From positions 186,001-250,000 of the forward strand of contig DFEE01000006.1 in NCBI GenBank assembly GCA_002368645.1: a DNA stretch of 64,000 bases, read 5' to 3'. The stretch comes from Bacteroidales bacterium UBA3810 (GTDB lineage: Bacteria; Bacteroidota; Bacteroidia; Bacteroidales; Paludibacteraceae). Position 1 is the first letter of the stretch, and the number at the start of each line of letters is the position of its first letter. A model generated the notes under the pieces. That model was not told where the DNA came from and made no database searches. It was given only the letters and a program-made list of their open reading frames with translations. This document shows positions 31,582 to 39,642 of this stretch, one piece after another. A program made the position numbers and the translations under genes.

Positions 31582-32613
31582 TTAGTGCTCGTGGGGATGG
31601 TTGCTTTGGTGCTCAAGGTGAGCAGGCTCATTGTCGTGGTCATGATGGTGCTCGAGGTGAGCAGGCTCTTGGTCATCGTCATGCTCATGCTCGTGGTCAT
31701 GATGGTGCTCGTGAGAGCGGCAGTCATGATCTTCGCAGGGGTGCTCTCCGTCTTCAAACTCCAGCGTCGAGTGGGCGATATTATGCTCCTCTAACTCTTC
31801 CTTCAAGGCGTGCTTGACCGCCGGCATTTCGGTGAGGTCGTCCACAACCACATGGGCGGTGAGGGCATTCTCGGTCGTAGAAAGCGCCCAGATATGTAAG
31901 TGGTGAACATCAAGTACGTGGTCCACCTCTTTCATGTGGTGTTCAATCTCATGCAAATCAATCGACTCGGGCACGGCATCCATAGAGAGACGGAGTGACT
32001 CGTGCAACAACCCCCAAGTGCTGACCAAGATGACGGCGGCGATGATGAGGGACATGATGGGGTCCACAATCGTCCAACCGGTGAAGATGATGATAAGACC
32101 GGAAATAACAACCCCGACAGACACTAATGTGTCGGCTGCCATATGGAGGAACGCGCCTTTGATATTGAGGTCTTCTTTCTGTCCCTTCATGAGCAGAAGC
32201 GCGGTTGCACCGTTGATGATGATGCCGATGGCGGCAGTCCAGGAGATAACCTCACCGTTAATAGGGTCGGGGTTCTTGAATTTGCGAATGGCTTCCACAA
32301 TGATAGCACCGACCGCAATGAGCAGTAAGACAGCATTGAGGAGGGAAATCAACACGGAGGATTTTTTATAACCATAGGTGTGCTTGTCGTCCGAGGCGAC
32401 TTGGGTCAGTCTCATAGCTACCAGCACTAACAGCAGCGAAAAGACATCAGAGAGGTTATGCCCGGCGTCAGAGAGAAGCGACAAGGAGTTTTGCCAGAAA
32501 CCGACACCGGCTTCAATGATGACAAACAGCAGATTGATGATAGCTGCAATGAGCACAATGTGTTTGTTCTGTGCAGTGGCATGCGCATGATGATGGTGAT
32601 GATGATGTTCCAT
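31582..32613 (-). CDS. Cation diffusion facilitator (zinc-type) exporter with His-rich ends
   Basis: 343 residues with six transmembrane helices in about residues 15-210. The CDF metal site is visible as SDAGHNLSD in helix 2 and HMAADTLVS in helix 5. A cytoplasmic C-terminal domain follows (about 215-290). The N-terminus has seven consecutive His (MEHHHHHHHAHA). The C-terminus from about 300 is a His/Asp/Glu tail with a 13-residue repeat (EPAHLEHHHDHDN) encoded by a 39-bp DNA repeat (31609 and 31648). It should export Zn, Co or similar ions in exchange for protons. Its first 101 bp overlap, out of frame, the Cys-rich small protein upstream. It is the last gene of the feo operon. Confidence 0.92.
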   Translation of the reverse strand: MEHHHHHHHAHATAQNKHIVLIAAIINLLFVIIEAGVGFWQNSLSLLSDAGHNLSDVFSLLLVLVAMRLTQVASDDKHTYGYKKSSVLISLLNAVLLLIAVGAIIVEAIRKFKNPDPINGEVISWTAAIGIIINGATALLLMKGQKEDLNIKGAFLHMAADTLVSVGVVISGLIIIFTGWTIVDPIMSLIIAAVILVSTWGLLHESLRLSMDAVPESIDLHEIEHHMKEVDHVLDVHHLHIWALSTTENALTAHVVVDDLTEMPAVKHALKEELEEHNIAHSTLEFEDGEHPCEDHDCRSHEHHHDHEHEHDDDQEPAHLEHHHDHDNEPAHLEHQSNHPHEH

Positions 32614-32716
32614 AATTGTGAGGAATAAATAAACGCACCAAGCGGTAGAGTATATACCCTGCGACGAGTGCTAAAATACAATATGTTATGATTTGTTGAA
32701 GCATTTGTGCAGCCAT
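32513..32716 (-). CDS. FeoB-associated Cys-rich membrane protein overlapping the CDF gene
   Basis: 67 residues: one transmembrane helix (about 8-28, ITYCILALVAGYILYRLVRL) and a Cys/His-rich tail (SCACHCTEQTHCAHCSYHQ). This is the layout of the FeoB-associated Cys-rich proteins that commonly follow feoB in Bacteroidetes. It begins 19 bp after the FeoAB stop. Its last 101 bp lie inside the CDF gene in another frame, so the His codons of CDF are read as Ser/Cys here. The helix lies wholly upstream of the overlap. Start 32716 is used; ATG 32704 is an alternative. Confidence 0.72.
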   Translation of the reverse strand: MAAQMLQQIITYCILALVAGYILYRLVRLFIPHNYGTSSSPSSCACHCTEQTHCAHCSYHQSAVCHH

Positions 32717-32735
32717 GTGCCCGGTTTATGTGGTT

Positions 32736-35060
32736 TTATAGCGGGATGAGGGAGCCGAGTTGGTAGATTAGGGTTGCCAATACCCACGCTATCGTGGTCG
32801 AGTAGAGTAGCGAGAACCACATCCATCTGTCGCCTATCTCCTGCCGTATCGTCGCCAAAGTCGAGAAACACGGGCAGTAGAGCAAGATGAAAATCATCAT
32901 GGCAAAGGCCGCTAAAGCGGAAGGAATAGAGGCTTCAATACCGTCCGGATTAAGCTCTGCCATACAGGAAGCAATTACCTCTTTGGCTGCGGCTCCGGCA
33001 ATCAATGATACTCCGCTTTTCCACTCCAAGCCCATAGGTCTGAACACCGGTTCAATGGCGTGTCCCGCTTGTCCGAGGTAGGACATTTCCAACTGCTCTG
33101 AAGCTGTAACTTCCTCGTGGTGCGGGAAATAGCCTAAAGCCCATATGACAATAGACACAAGCAGCACAATGGTCGATACGCGTTTGAGCCACTCCTTTGC
33201 CTTGTCCCACATATGAATCATAGCATTGCGGAAAGTCGGCAGACGGTATGGCGGGAGTTCCATGACGAAGGGGTTGTCTTGTTTCTTAAATGTCGTCTTG
33301 GACAGTAATAGCGAGGTGATGATAGCAACCACTAAACCAATGAGATAGATGGATAGCAATACTAACGCCTTGTGGTGCTCGAAGAAGATGTCCACCAACA
33401 TGATATACACCGGCAACCGTGCCGAGCAAGAGATGAACGGAACAGTGACAATCGTCAAGATACGGTCGCGGGGATTTTCCAGTGTACGTGCCGCCAACAC
33501 CGCCGGTACGGAACAACCGAAACCGATGATGTAGGGGATAAAGGACTTACCGTGCAGCCCCATTCGGTGCATAAGTTTATCGGTGATAAAGGCTGCGCGT
33601 GCCATGTAGCCCGAGTCCTCCATCAAGGCGATGAAAAAGAAGAGAATCATGATTTGCGGCACAAAGACCAGCACGGCGCCCACACCCGCGATGATGCCAT
33701 CGACCAGTAAGTCCGTCAACATCCCCGAGTTCATGATATTCCGCAACCAGTCCCCTAAAGATGCCATACCCATTTCTATCCAGTCTTGGGGATAGGCACC
33801 GATAACAAAGGTGACTTCGAACATCAGGAAAAGGAACAAGAAGAGGATAGGGAATCCTAACCACTTATTGGTCAGTATCTTATCGACAGCATAGCCGAGT
33901 GCTTTGTCCCGCTCTTTTTTAGAGGGTGTGAGCGTCTCGGAGAGTGCCCCGCGGATAAAACCGTATTTGAGGTCCGAGATGATGGAGGAGATGTCCTCGT
34001 CCTCCTTTTGCTCAAAGTCTTTTCGGTATTGTTCTGCGACCTTTAGGATTTCTTCTCCATTGGGTAATACCTTAATGGCATCGCCGGTTGTACGGTCGTG
34101 CTCAATGAGTTTCAGCGCCACATAACGAGGCGGGAATTTGACCGTCAACTCCGTGTCATTGAGCAAGATAAGTGACTTAATCTCGGCAATGGCTTCTTCC
34201 ATATCTTTGCCGTAATTGATATGGATATGTTTGGTGTGCTCAAAATGGTCCTCATAGACCTGCACAATGGCTTCAAGGACATTGTCTAATCCCCATCCGG
34301 TGCGTGCTATAACGGGCACGACCGGCATGCCCAAGAGTGTACCGAGTGCTTCGTGGTCTAAGGTATCTCCGCTCTTTTGGAGTTCGTCATACATATTGAG
34401 AGCGAGAACCATATGGTGGTTTCGGTCAATCAGTTGGGTCGTCAAGAAGAGGTTTCGCTCCAACGCGCCTGCATTGACGATATCCAAGACGATATCCACA
34501 TTCTCATTATCCAGATAATCACGGACGTACAACTCGTCCGGACTATATTCCGTCAAAGAGTAAGTGCCGGGCAGGTCAATGAGGTGAATAGTATAAGGTC
34601 CGTGATGGAAGATACCTTCCTTGGAGTCAACGGTGACGCCGGAGTAGTTGCCGACCTTCTCATGGAGACCTGTAGCGAAGTTGAAGAACGATGTTTTGCC
34701 GCAGTTGGGGTTCCCGACCAATGCGACGGTGATGTCGTGCGAGAGTTCATCTGCCTCGTGGTGCACATGCTCTTCTAAAACCCCGTGGTAGAGGTTGTCA
34801 GGGTGTGCTTCGGCGTCCATGGACAATACTTCGATGTTATGGGCCTCGGAGCGGCGCAGTGAGACGTGAGAGCCCATGATTTCATACTCAATAGGGTCTA
34901 AAAGCGGGGCATTTTTCAAAACAGTAATGGTTTCGCCTTTCACGAAACCTAATTCCAAGATACGATGGCGGAAACCTCCGTGGCCATGTACTTTGATAAT
35001 CACACACTTAGAACCTGTTGGAATGTCGGCAAGTGTTACTGTAGGTTTGGTACTAATCAT
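32736..35060 (-). CDS. feoB: FeoA-FeoB fusion, ferrous iron transporter
   Basis: 774 residues. Residues 1-80 are an SH3-like FeoA domain (GFRHRILELGFVKGETI). About residues 105-270 hold the FeoB GTPase: G1 GNPNCGKTSFFN, switch VGNYSGVTVDSKEG, G3 DLPGTYSL, G4 NMYD. The membrane domain with gate motifs follows (about 390-770). It imports Fe(II) across the inner membrane. Single-chain FeoA-FeoB is a known Bacteroidetes arrangement. A promoter at 35080-35111 overlaps an inverted repeat that could bind the Fur-family protein encoded about 0.8 kb upstream. The Cys-rich protein and CDF exporter follow in the same operon. Confidence 0.96.
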   Translation of the reverse strand: MISTKPTVTLADIPTGSKCVIIKVHGHGGFRHRILELGFVKGETITVLKNAPLLDPIEYEIMGSHVSLRRSEAHNIEVLSMDAEAHPDNLYHGVLEEHVHHEADELSHDITVALVGNPNCGKTSFFNFATGLHEKVGNYSGVTVDSKEGIFHHGPYTIHLIDLPGTYSLTEYSPDELYVRDYLDNENVDIVLDIVNAGALERNLFLTTQLIDRNHHMVLALNMYDELQKSGDTLDHEALGTLLGMPVVPVIARTGWGLDNVLEAIVQVYEDHFEHTKHIHINYGKDMEEAIAEIKSLILLNDTELTVKFPPRYVALKLIEHDRTTGDAIKVLPNGEEILKVAEQYRKDFEQKEDEDISSIISDLKYGFIRGALSETLTPSKKERDKALGYAVDKILTNKWLGFPILFLFLFLMFEVTFVIGAYPQDWIEMGMASLGDWLRNIMNSGMLTDLLVDGIIAGVGAVLVFVPQIMILFFFIALMEDSGYMARAAFITDKLMHRMGLHGKSFIPYIIGFGCSVPAVLAARTLENPRDRILTIVTVPFISCSARLPVYIMLVDIFFEHHKALVLLSIYLIGLVVAIITSLLLSKTTFKKQDNPFVMELPPYRLPTFRNAMIHMWDKAKEWLKRVSTIVLLVSIVIWALGYFPHHEEVTASEQLEMSYLGQAGHAIEPVFRPMGLEWKSGVSLIAGAAAKEVIASCMAELNPDGIEASIPSALAAFAMMIFILLYCPCFSTLATIRQEIGDRWMWFSLLYSTTIAWVLATLIYQLGSLIPL

Positions 35061-35077
35061 AGTCTAAGTAAAAATCG

Positions 35078-35098
35078 TGCAAAATTACTCATTTTACA
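35078..35098. promoter_or_regulatory. Inverted repeat on the feoB promoter, candidate Fur-type operator
   Basis: Arms TGCAAAAT and ATTTTACA around a 5-bp centre, 7 of 8 positions matching. It covers the -7 element, so a bound repressor would block transcription. Confidence 0.4.
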
Positions 35099-35111
35099 CG
35101 ACTTATGCAAT
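35080..35111 (-). promoter_or_regulatory. Promoter for feoB
   Basis: Minus-strand TAATTTTG (35080-35087). The upstream element is ATTG (35108-35111) at 20-bp spacing. The leader is under 20 nt. Confidence 0.68.
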
Positions 35112-35142
35112 CCCTAAAAGTAGGTAAAAAGTGGAGCTTTCG

Positions 35143-35216
35143 TGACCTCGGAGGGGCTCAAACCCTCAACCTTCAGAACCGGAATCTGACACTCTATTCA
35201 ATTGAGCTACGAGGCC
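35143..35216 (-). tRNA. tRNA-Arg (anticodon CCG)
   Basis: 74 nt. Acceptor GGCCTCG pairs with CGAGGTC, discriminator A. Anticodon stem TCAGA/TCTGA with loop TTCCGGT gives CCG. T arm GAGGGTTTGAGCCCCTC. CCA is not encoded. It begins 7 bp after the Zn-peptidase stop, so it is probably processed from that operon's mRNA. Confidence 0.95.
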
Positions 35217-35223
35217 GTAAATA

Positions 35224-35886
35224 CTAATCTCTGCTTACTCCTGCGATTAGGTAAATCAGGTACGCCAAGGATGACAAGGCAGCGATGACGTAGGTATAAG
35301 CTGCTGTGCGTAGGGCAGAGGCTGCCATGGGTGTTGTTTCGGCATTGGTGATGCCCGCAATCTCCAGCCACTCAACAGCGCGCCGTGAAGCGTCCAACTC
35401 GACCGGAAGGGTAATGATGCTGAAGAGGGTAGTCATGCCATACAGCCCAATGCCAATCCAGAGCAGTTGCGGGAAGGTCTCAAACACCAACATACCGCCT
35501 ATGATAATCCACATAACCCAGCGATTGGCAAAATTGACAACCGGTACCAGAGCCGAACGCAACTGCAAGGGCGCATATTCGGCTTGGTGTTGAAGGGCAT
35601 GTCCGGTCTCATGAGCAGCGACAGCTGCGGCGGCCACAGAAGCTGAGTTATAAACCGATTCGGACAAATTGATTGTCTTATCGGAAGGGTTAAAATGGTC
35701 GGTGAGATGTCCGGGTATGCAGGTGACACGCACATCATCAATGCCGTTATCACGCAACATACGCTCTGCCACTTCTTTTCCGGTGAGGAGCAGCGGTACG
35801 CGAGAAAACTTCTCGAACTTGCGGTTGAGCGAATTCGAGACAATCATGCTCGCAATCAACACTACTATAAATATGATCCAATACAT
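35224..35886 (-). CDS. Zinc metallopeptidase of the YugP type (DUF2268-like neutral zinc peptidase)
   Basis: 220 residues. An N-terminal membrane helix (MYWIIFIVVLIASMIVS), the zinc-binding HExxH motif as AAHETGHALQH (about residues 90-100), and two or three later hydrophobic segments (about 120-155, 195-215). The EYAPLQLRSALVPV stretch after the motif is typical of the family. It is an inner-membrane peptidase of unknown substrate. It starts 2 bp after the Fur-family gene, so the two are in one operon. Confidence 0.88.
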   Translation of the reverse strand: MYWIIFIVVLIASMIVSNSLNRKFEKFSRVPLLLTGKEVAERMLRDNGIDDVRVTCIPGHLTDHFNPSDKTINLSESVYNSASVAAAAVAAHETGHALQHQAEYAPLQLRSALVPVVNFANRWVMWIIIGGMLVFETFPQLLWIGIGLYGMTTLFSIITLPVELDASRRAVEWLEIAGITNAETTPMAASALRTAAYTYVIAALSSLAYLIYLIAGVSRD

Positions 35887-35888
35887 TA

Positions 35889-36341
35889 TTATATTCTTTT
35901 TCTACATTGTTTGCACTCCCCATACACATAGAGCGAAAAATGCTGCATGTAGAAGTTCGAGTACTTTCGTGATTTGAGCAGATTGGTCAGCGCCACATCG
36001 CGGAACTCCGATATACGTCCGCAGCGGGAGCAGATGATCTGCATATGGTTGTGTTTAAGCCCTATTACTTCATATTGCGCGCCACCAGACTGGTGGTATT
36101 GTTTGCCCAAAAGGTGAACCAGGCGTGCTTCCTGCAAGAGGGTCATTGTGTTATAGACCGTCGCTTTACTAATCTTGAGCGTCTGAGCTACGGCTATCAG
36201 CTCGTCCATGTAGAAGGGCTGCGTCAATAAGCATGCTTGCTCCAAGATGGTATAGCGCTCTCGGGTATGTCGGTAGCCGTTCTTGGTTAAATAAACAGCT
36301 AATCGGTCCCTGTTGAGCCGTGTGAGCTCGTCACTTTTCAT
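35889..36341 (-). CDS. Fur family transcriptional regulator
   Basis: 150 residues: winged helix (about 10-90, recognition part KISKATVYNTMTLL) and the metal-binding dimerisation domain. CSRCG and CKQC give the structural zinc pairs, and HNHMQIICSRCG gives the His cluster. It could be Fur, Zur or PerR; residues alone do not settle which metal it senses. It sits upstream of feoB with only a peptidase and a tRNA between, which favours iron. Its start overlaps the GNAT stop by 4 bp. Confidence 0.92.
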   Translation of the reverse strand: MKSDELTRLNRDRLAVYLTKNGYRHTRERYTILEQACLLTQPFYMDELIAVAQTLKISKATVYNTMTLLQEARLVHLLGKQYHQSGGAQYEVIGLKHNHMQIICSRCGRISEFRDVALTNLLKSRKYSNFYMQHFSLYVYGECKQCRKRI

Positions 36342-37471
36342 ATCGGCATGATATAAGCGCGGCGACGCTTATGCTGGATGTGGTCAAACATCTCGAAGTT
36401 AGCCTGATTCTTGTGGTTCGTCTCCAAGATAGAAGTGGTCTCGACTTCCTCAATACCGTATTTGGCATAATAGGGAATCTGCTCATTAAAGATGACCGCC
36501 GTAACACCTTTATCTTGATAATCAGGACGAACACCGATAAGCAATAAGTCGAAGTGTTTCATCTTCTTAGCCTTCAACGCTCGTAACATCCTGAGCCAAC
36601 CGAAGGGGAAAAGTTTGCCGCCGGATTTGCGTAGTGCTTCCGATACATCGGGCATGCCCAAGCCGACACCGACTATCTCGTTATTCTCATTCTCCACAAT
36701 CGTGACGAAATCGAAGTTCAGAAGCCTAAAATATATGTCGGAGTAGTACTGCTTCTGTCGATAGGTCATCGGGGTGTAGTTATAGAGTTTCTGGTACGCT
36801 GCGTCAAGCACATCGAAATACTCGAGAGTCGGGTAGGCTTCCAGTAACTCTTTGGCGGAGTGTACCTTATGGACATGCAGGTGGAAGCGCTCTTTGACGA
36901 TTTTATCCAAGCGTGCATAGCGTTCGGGAACGGCCCGAGGCGCCTTAATGAGGAACTCAATCCAGTCCACTTCCTTCTTCAGTCCATATGCCTCATAATG
37001 GTCTAAATAATAGGGGTAGTTGTAGAGCGAAGCCATGGGTGCTAAGTAATCATACCCCTCAACGAGCGCGCCTTCTTTATCAAAATCGGTGAATCCTACG
37101 GGTCCGTTCATTTCGGTCATACCATTCTCACGCCCATATTGTGCAACAGCGTCCAAGAGGGCTTTAGATACCTCTTTATCATCAATGAAATCAATCCACC
37201 CGAAACGGACATGCTTATTCTGCCACGTCTCATTGGCTCGATGATTGATGAGGGCAGCCACGCGTCCGACAAGTTCGTTGTCTTTATAGGCGAGGAAGAG
37301 CTTAAACTGCGAGAACTCTAAGGCGGGATTCTTCTTGGAATTCCACGTCGTGTACTCGTCCATATCTAAGGACGGACAGTAGTATGGGCAGTCTTTATAA
37401 AGCTTATTAGCAAACTGCACAAAGAGTTTCAACTCTTTTTTGGTTTCAACAGTTTTGATAACAACGGCCAT
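36338..37471 (-). CDS. GNAT-fold acetyltransferase-like protein
   Basis: 377 residues, cytoplasmic. It opens MAVVIKTVETKKELKLFVQF and has a first GNAT-like half with PVGFTDFDKEGALVEGYDY and a second half with LLIGVRPDYQDKGVTAVIF, the acetyl-CoA-binding-like segment. The end FDHIQHKRRRAYIMPI is conserved in a Bacteroidetes family of about this length. The acceptor substrate is unknown. It is the first gene of the operon that continues into fur and the peptidase, with a promoter at 37491-37522. Confidence 0.72.
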   Translation of the reverse strand: MAVVIKTVETKKELKLFVQFANKLYKDCPYYCPSLDMDEYTTWNSKKNPALEFSQFKLFLAYKDNELVGRVAALINHRANETWQNKHVRFGWIDFIDDKEVSKALLDAVAQYGRENGMTEMNGPVGFTDFDKEGALVEGYDYLAPMASLYNYPYYLDHYEAYGLKKEVDWIEFLIKAPRAVPERYARLDKIVKERFHLHVHKVHSAKELLEAYPTLEYFDVLDAAYQKLYNYTPMTYRQKQYYSDIYFRLLNFDFVTIVENENNEIVGVGLGMPDVSEALRKSGGKLFPFGWLRMLRALKAKKMKHFDLLLIGVRPDYQDKGVTAVIFNEQIPYYAKYGIEEVETTSILETNHKNQANFEMFDHIQHKRRRAYIMPI

Positions 37472-37490
37472 ATTTTTCCATTTAAGCGTG

Positions 37491-37522
37491 CAAAGTTACA
37501 CTTTTTTTTGCAGATAACCAAA
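37491..37522 (-). promoter_or_regulatory. Promoter of the GNAT-fur-peptidase operon
   Basis: Minus-strand TTTG (37519-37522), 20 bp, TAACTTTG (37491-37498). It overlaps the divergent LOG promoter. Confidence 0.77.
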
Positions 37523-37538
37523 TTTTTTTGTATTTTTG
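37507..37538 (+). promoter_or_regulatory. Promoter for the LOG family gene
   Basis: TTTG 37507-37510, 20 bp, TATTTTTG 37531-37538. The leader is about 15-20 nt before ATG 37558. Confidence 0.77.
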
Positions 37539-37557
37539 CGTCAAAAAGAGAATATTT

Positions 37558-38136
37558 ATGACAATAGCAGTTTATTGTGCTTCGTCTAATCAGGTTCATC
37601 CCCATTATTATGAAGAGGCGGAGCGGTTGGGTCAGTTGTGTGCCGAGTCGGGTATTTCTGTTCTTTACGGTGACGGCGGAATCGGTCTTATGGGTGCGCT
37701 ATGTCGGGGTGTGCGGAGTCGTGGGGGACAGATAACGGGTGTTATTCCGGAGTTTATGGTTGCTGAGGGGTGGAATAATCCCGCGAGTACGGAAACGATT
37801 GTGGTCAAGACCATGCATGAGCGTAAGGCATTGATTGCCGATAAGGCGGATGCCATGGTTGCCCTGCCGGGCGGAATAGGTACTTTTGAAGAACTATTGG
37901 AAGTGCTGACCTGGAAACAATTAGGCCTACATACGAAGCCCATTGTAATTCTCAACACCAAGGGCTACTATGACGATTTGCTGCGGTGCCTGGATAAGAT
38001 GGTCGCCGAACATTTCATGCGTCCGATTCATCGTGAGCAGATGTTCCAAGTGGTGGAAAGGGCAGAGGAAGTGATAGAGACGATAAAAAATGCCCCTCGA
38101 TGGTCGAAGGACATACGCCGTGAAGCTGCTATTTAA
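37558..38136 (+). CDS. LOG family protein (TIGR00730, nucleoside-5'-monophosphate phosphoribohydrolase-like)
   Basis: 192 residues from ATG 37558 (MTIAVYCASSNQVHPHYYEE); a start ten codons upstream would fall on the promoter. The LOG signature PGGIGTFEELLEVLTW is present (about residues 104-119), together with the N-terminal YGDGGIGLMGA loop. The family cleaves ribose-5-phosphate from purine or cytokinin monophosphates; the bacterial role here is probably nucleotide salvage. It is monocistronic and convergent with rpsT, 9 bp away. Confidence 0.9.
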   Translation: MTIAVYCASSNQVHPHYYEEAERLGQLCAESGISVLYGDGGIGLMGALCRGVRSRGGQITGVIPEFMVAEGWNNPASTETIVVKTMHERKALIADKADAMVALPGGIGTFEELLEVLTWKQLGLHTKPIVILNTKGYYDDLLRCLDKMVAEHFMRPIHREQMFQVVERAEEVIETIKNAPRWSKDIRREAAI

Positions 38137-38145
38137 GTTAGGAAC

Positions 38146-38400
38146 TTACGCGAGCTTATTCACGTAGATTGCCAATTTAGATTTGAGATTGGCAGCCTTG
38201 TTGCGATGAATGATGTTGCGCTTAGCCAACTTGTCAAGCAACGAAGTTACTTTGGGCAATTGAGCAGCTGCCTCATTCTTATCAGTAGTAGCGCGCAAGT
38301 CGCGAACCGCATTGCGGGTGGTCTTGGCGTAATAGTGATTGTGTTGCTTGCGAGTTGCAGTTTGGCGGATGCGCTTCAAAGATGATTTGTGATTTGCCAT
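38146..38400 (-). CDS. rpsT: 30S ribosomal protein S20
   Basis: 84 residues, normal length. It begins MANHKSSLKRIRQTATRKQH, the conserved S20 start, with strongly basic helices and HRNKAANLKSKLA in the second half. It binds 16S rRNA early in small-subunit assembly. The gene lies 40 bp downstream of tRNA-Glu on the same strand and the only promoter visible is before the tRNA, so the two are probably cotranscribed. Confidence 0.97.
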   Translation of the reverse strand: MANHKSSLKRIRQTATRKQHNHYYAKTTRNAVRDLRATTDKNEAAAQLPKVTSLLDKLAKRNIIHRNKAANLKSKLAIYVNKLA

Positions 38401-38440
38401 CTTACTTTTATTTAGTTATTAATTATTATTTCGTAGTAAG

Positions 38441-38512
38441 TAGCCTATAGCAGAGTCGAACTGCTCTTTACAGAATGAAAATCTGTCGTCCTAGCCGATA
38501 GACGAATAGGCC
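38441..38512 (-). tRNA. tRNA-Glu (anticodon TTC)
   Basis: 72 nt. Acceptor GGCCTAT pairs with ATAGGCT, discriminator A. Loop TTTTCAT gives TTC. T arm GCAGTTCGACTCTGC. CCA is not encoded. Confidence 0.95.
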
Positions 38513-38552
38513 ATTCGCGCTCCTTTTCCGGGTCGTGCCGAAAAAAGCGGTG

Positions 38553-38584
38553 CAAAATTAGTACTTTTTTTTGATATGTCCAAA
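38553..38584 (-). promoter_or_regulatory. Promoter for tRNA-Glu and rpsT
   Basis: Minus-strand TTTG (38581-38584), 20 bp, TAATTTTG (38553-38560). Confidence 0.78.
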
Positions 38585-38610
38585 TTTTTTAGCAAAAAAA
38601 TACATTTTTT

Positions 38611-38641
38611 TTTGATATGTCGATATTTTTTGCTATTTTTG
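38611..38641 (+). promoter_or_regulatory. Promoter for the beta-barrel protein
   Basis: TTTG 38611-38614, 19 bp, TATTTTTG 38634-38641. The start codon is at 38664. Confidence 0.77.
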
Positions 38642-38663
38642 CACTCAAAAATGGGAATAATTG

Positions 38664-39512
38664 ATGAAAAAACGCATTTTTCTTCTCATAGGAACGATAT
38701 TAATGATGGGCATCGGGAGCCTTTCTGCTCAAGATGGTATCAAACAGCCGGACCTGCAGACGGCAGATAGTTATTTTTTCGACCCCACTCGAGATTTTGT
38801 CAAGCAGACTGAGCCCTATAAGTTCGGTGTGGAGTGGCGTGTGGAAGCCGGCTATAACCAAAACTGGCAACACTCGGTAGATACTACCTCCTCTTTCGGC
38901 TACCTGCACGGAGGACAGATAGGTGCAGCTGTTGATTTCCTGCTACCGATGGGTTTTAGCCTGCAGACCGGTCTCTATTACTCTCTTTCTTATGGTTATC
39001 GCCAATCGGGTTATCGCTCCGTTATAGTCCCGACCGATACGAATGTCGTACCGATAGAGTATATCGGGCATCATATCTACGAGCATAACCTTATTATACC
39101 CGTGCGCGCGTACTACACGCACACGATAGCTAAAAAATGGCGGTTCTTTTTCTTCGCCGGTCCGCAGTTGCAGATAGGGCTGAGCCAGTATGATAAGCAG
39201 GTTAACCAGTTGAGCGCCGAGACGGAGCATTTTCTCAATACCAAGGGCGTTATCACCACCTCCCATGACAGATATGCTTCTGCGGAGTTGAGCCGCGTCA
39301 ATATCCAGTTCGGTCTCGGTGGCGGCTTTGAGTGGGATAGGTTGAGACTGTCTGCCGGATATGATTTCGGACTCAACAACCTCATCCGTACCAAGGTGGT
39401 GTCCACATCCCATATGTGGGAGTGGAGTTGGTATGTCCGAATGGGCGTTCGGATTGGTAAAGACCGAAAGACGATTATGAACGACAAAACCGTTAATACC
39501 TCAAGTTTTTAA
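38664..39512 (+). CDS. Outer-membrane beta-barrel (porin family) protein
   Basis: 282 residues from ATG 38664 (MKKRIFLLIGTILMMGIGSL) with a signal peptide ending near SAQ; the TTG just before is not needed. It shows repeated amphipathic strands with turns (FSLQTGLYYSLSYGYRQSGY, FFFAGPQLQIGLSQY, IQFGLGGGFEWDRLRLSAGY), the pattern of Bacteroidetes OmpW/OprF-like PorT-family barrels. The end LNNLIRTKV..WSWYVRMGVRIGK also fits. The stop lies about 10 bp before the TPP riboswitch, so it is transcribed toward the thiamin receptor but probably separately controlled. Its function is unknown. Confidence 0.8.
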   Translation: MKKRIFLLIGTILMMGIGSLSAQDGIKQPDLQTADSYFFDPTRDFVKQTEPYKFGVEWRVEAGYNQNWQHSVDTTSSFGYLHGGQIGAAVDFLLPMGFSLQTGLYYSLSYGYRQSGYRSVIVPTDTNVVPIEYIGHHIYEHNLIIPVRAYYTHTIAKKWRFFFFAGPQLQIGLSQYDKQVNQLSAETEHFLNTKGVITTSHDRYASAELSRVNIQFGLGGGFEWDRLRLSAGYDFGLNNLIRTKVVSTSHMWEWSWYVRMGVRIGKDRKTIMNDKTVNTSSF

Positions 39513-39520
39513 TACATAAC

Positions 39521-39597
39521 GACATAGCGGGGGTGCTGAAAGGCTGAGATTAGACCCTATGAACGTAGGCAGGTAATGCTGCCGACGGACCAAGAGC
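39521..39597 (+). promoter_or_regulatory. TPP (thiamin pyrophosphate) riboswitch
   Basis: It carries the thi-box landmarks in order: GGGGGTGCT (P2 side), GGCTGAGA, GACCC, TGAACG, then GGCAGGTAATGCTGCC and GACGGA. It sits 46 nt before the receptor start codon. In this position it should lower receptor expression when TPP is abundant; the expression platform is not resolved. Confidence 0.92.
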
Positions 39598-39642
39598 GAT
39601 TGCTTTCTCATGTGCCCCTTATGGTGTAAAAAATCAAAGCAT

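Noticed and set aside
31515..31757. 80-codon minus-strand frame rich in Thr/Met/Ser
   Set aside because: It is the shifted reading of the repeated His-rich end of the CDF gene and extends over its terminator.
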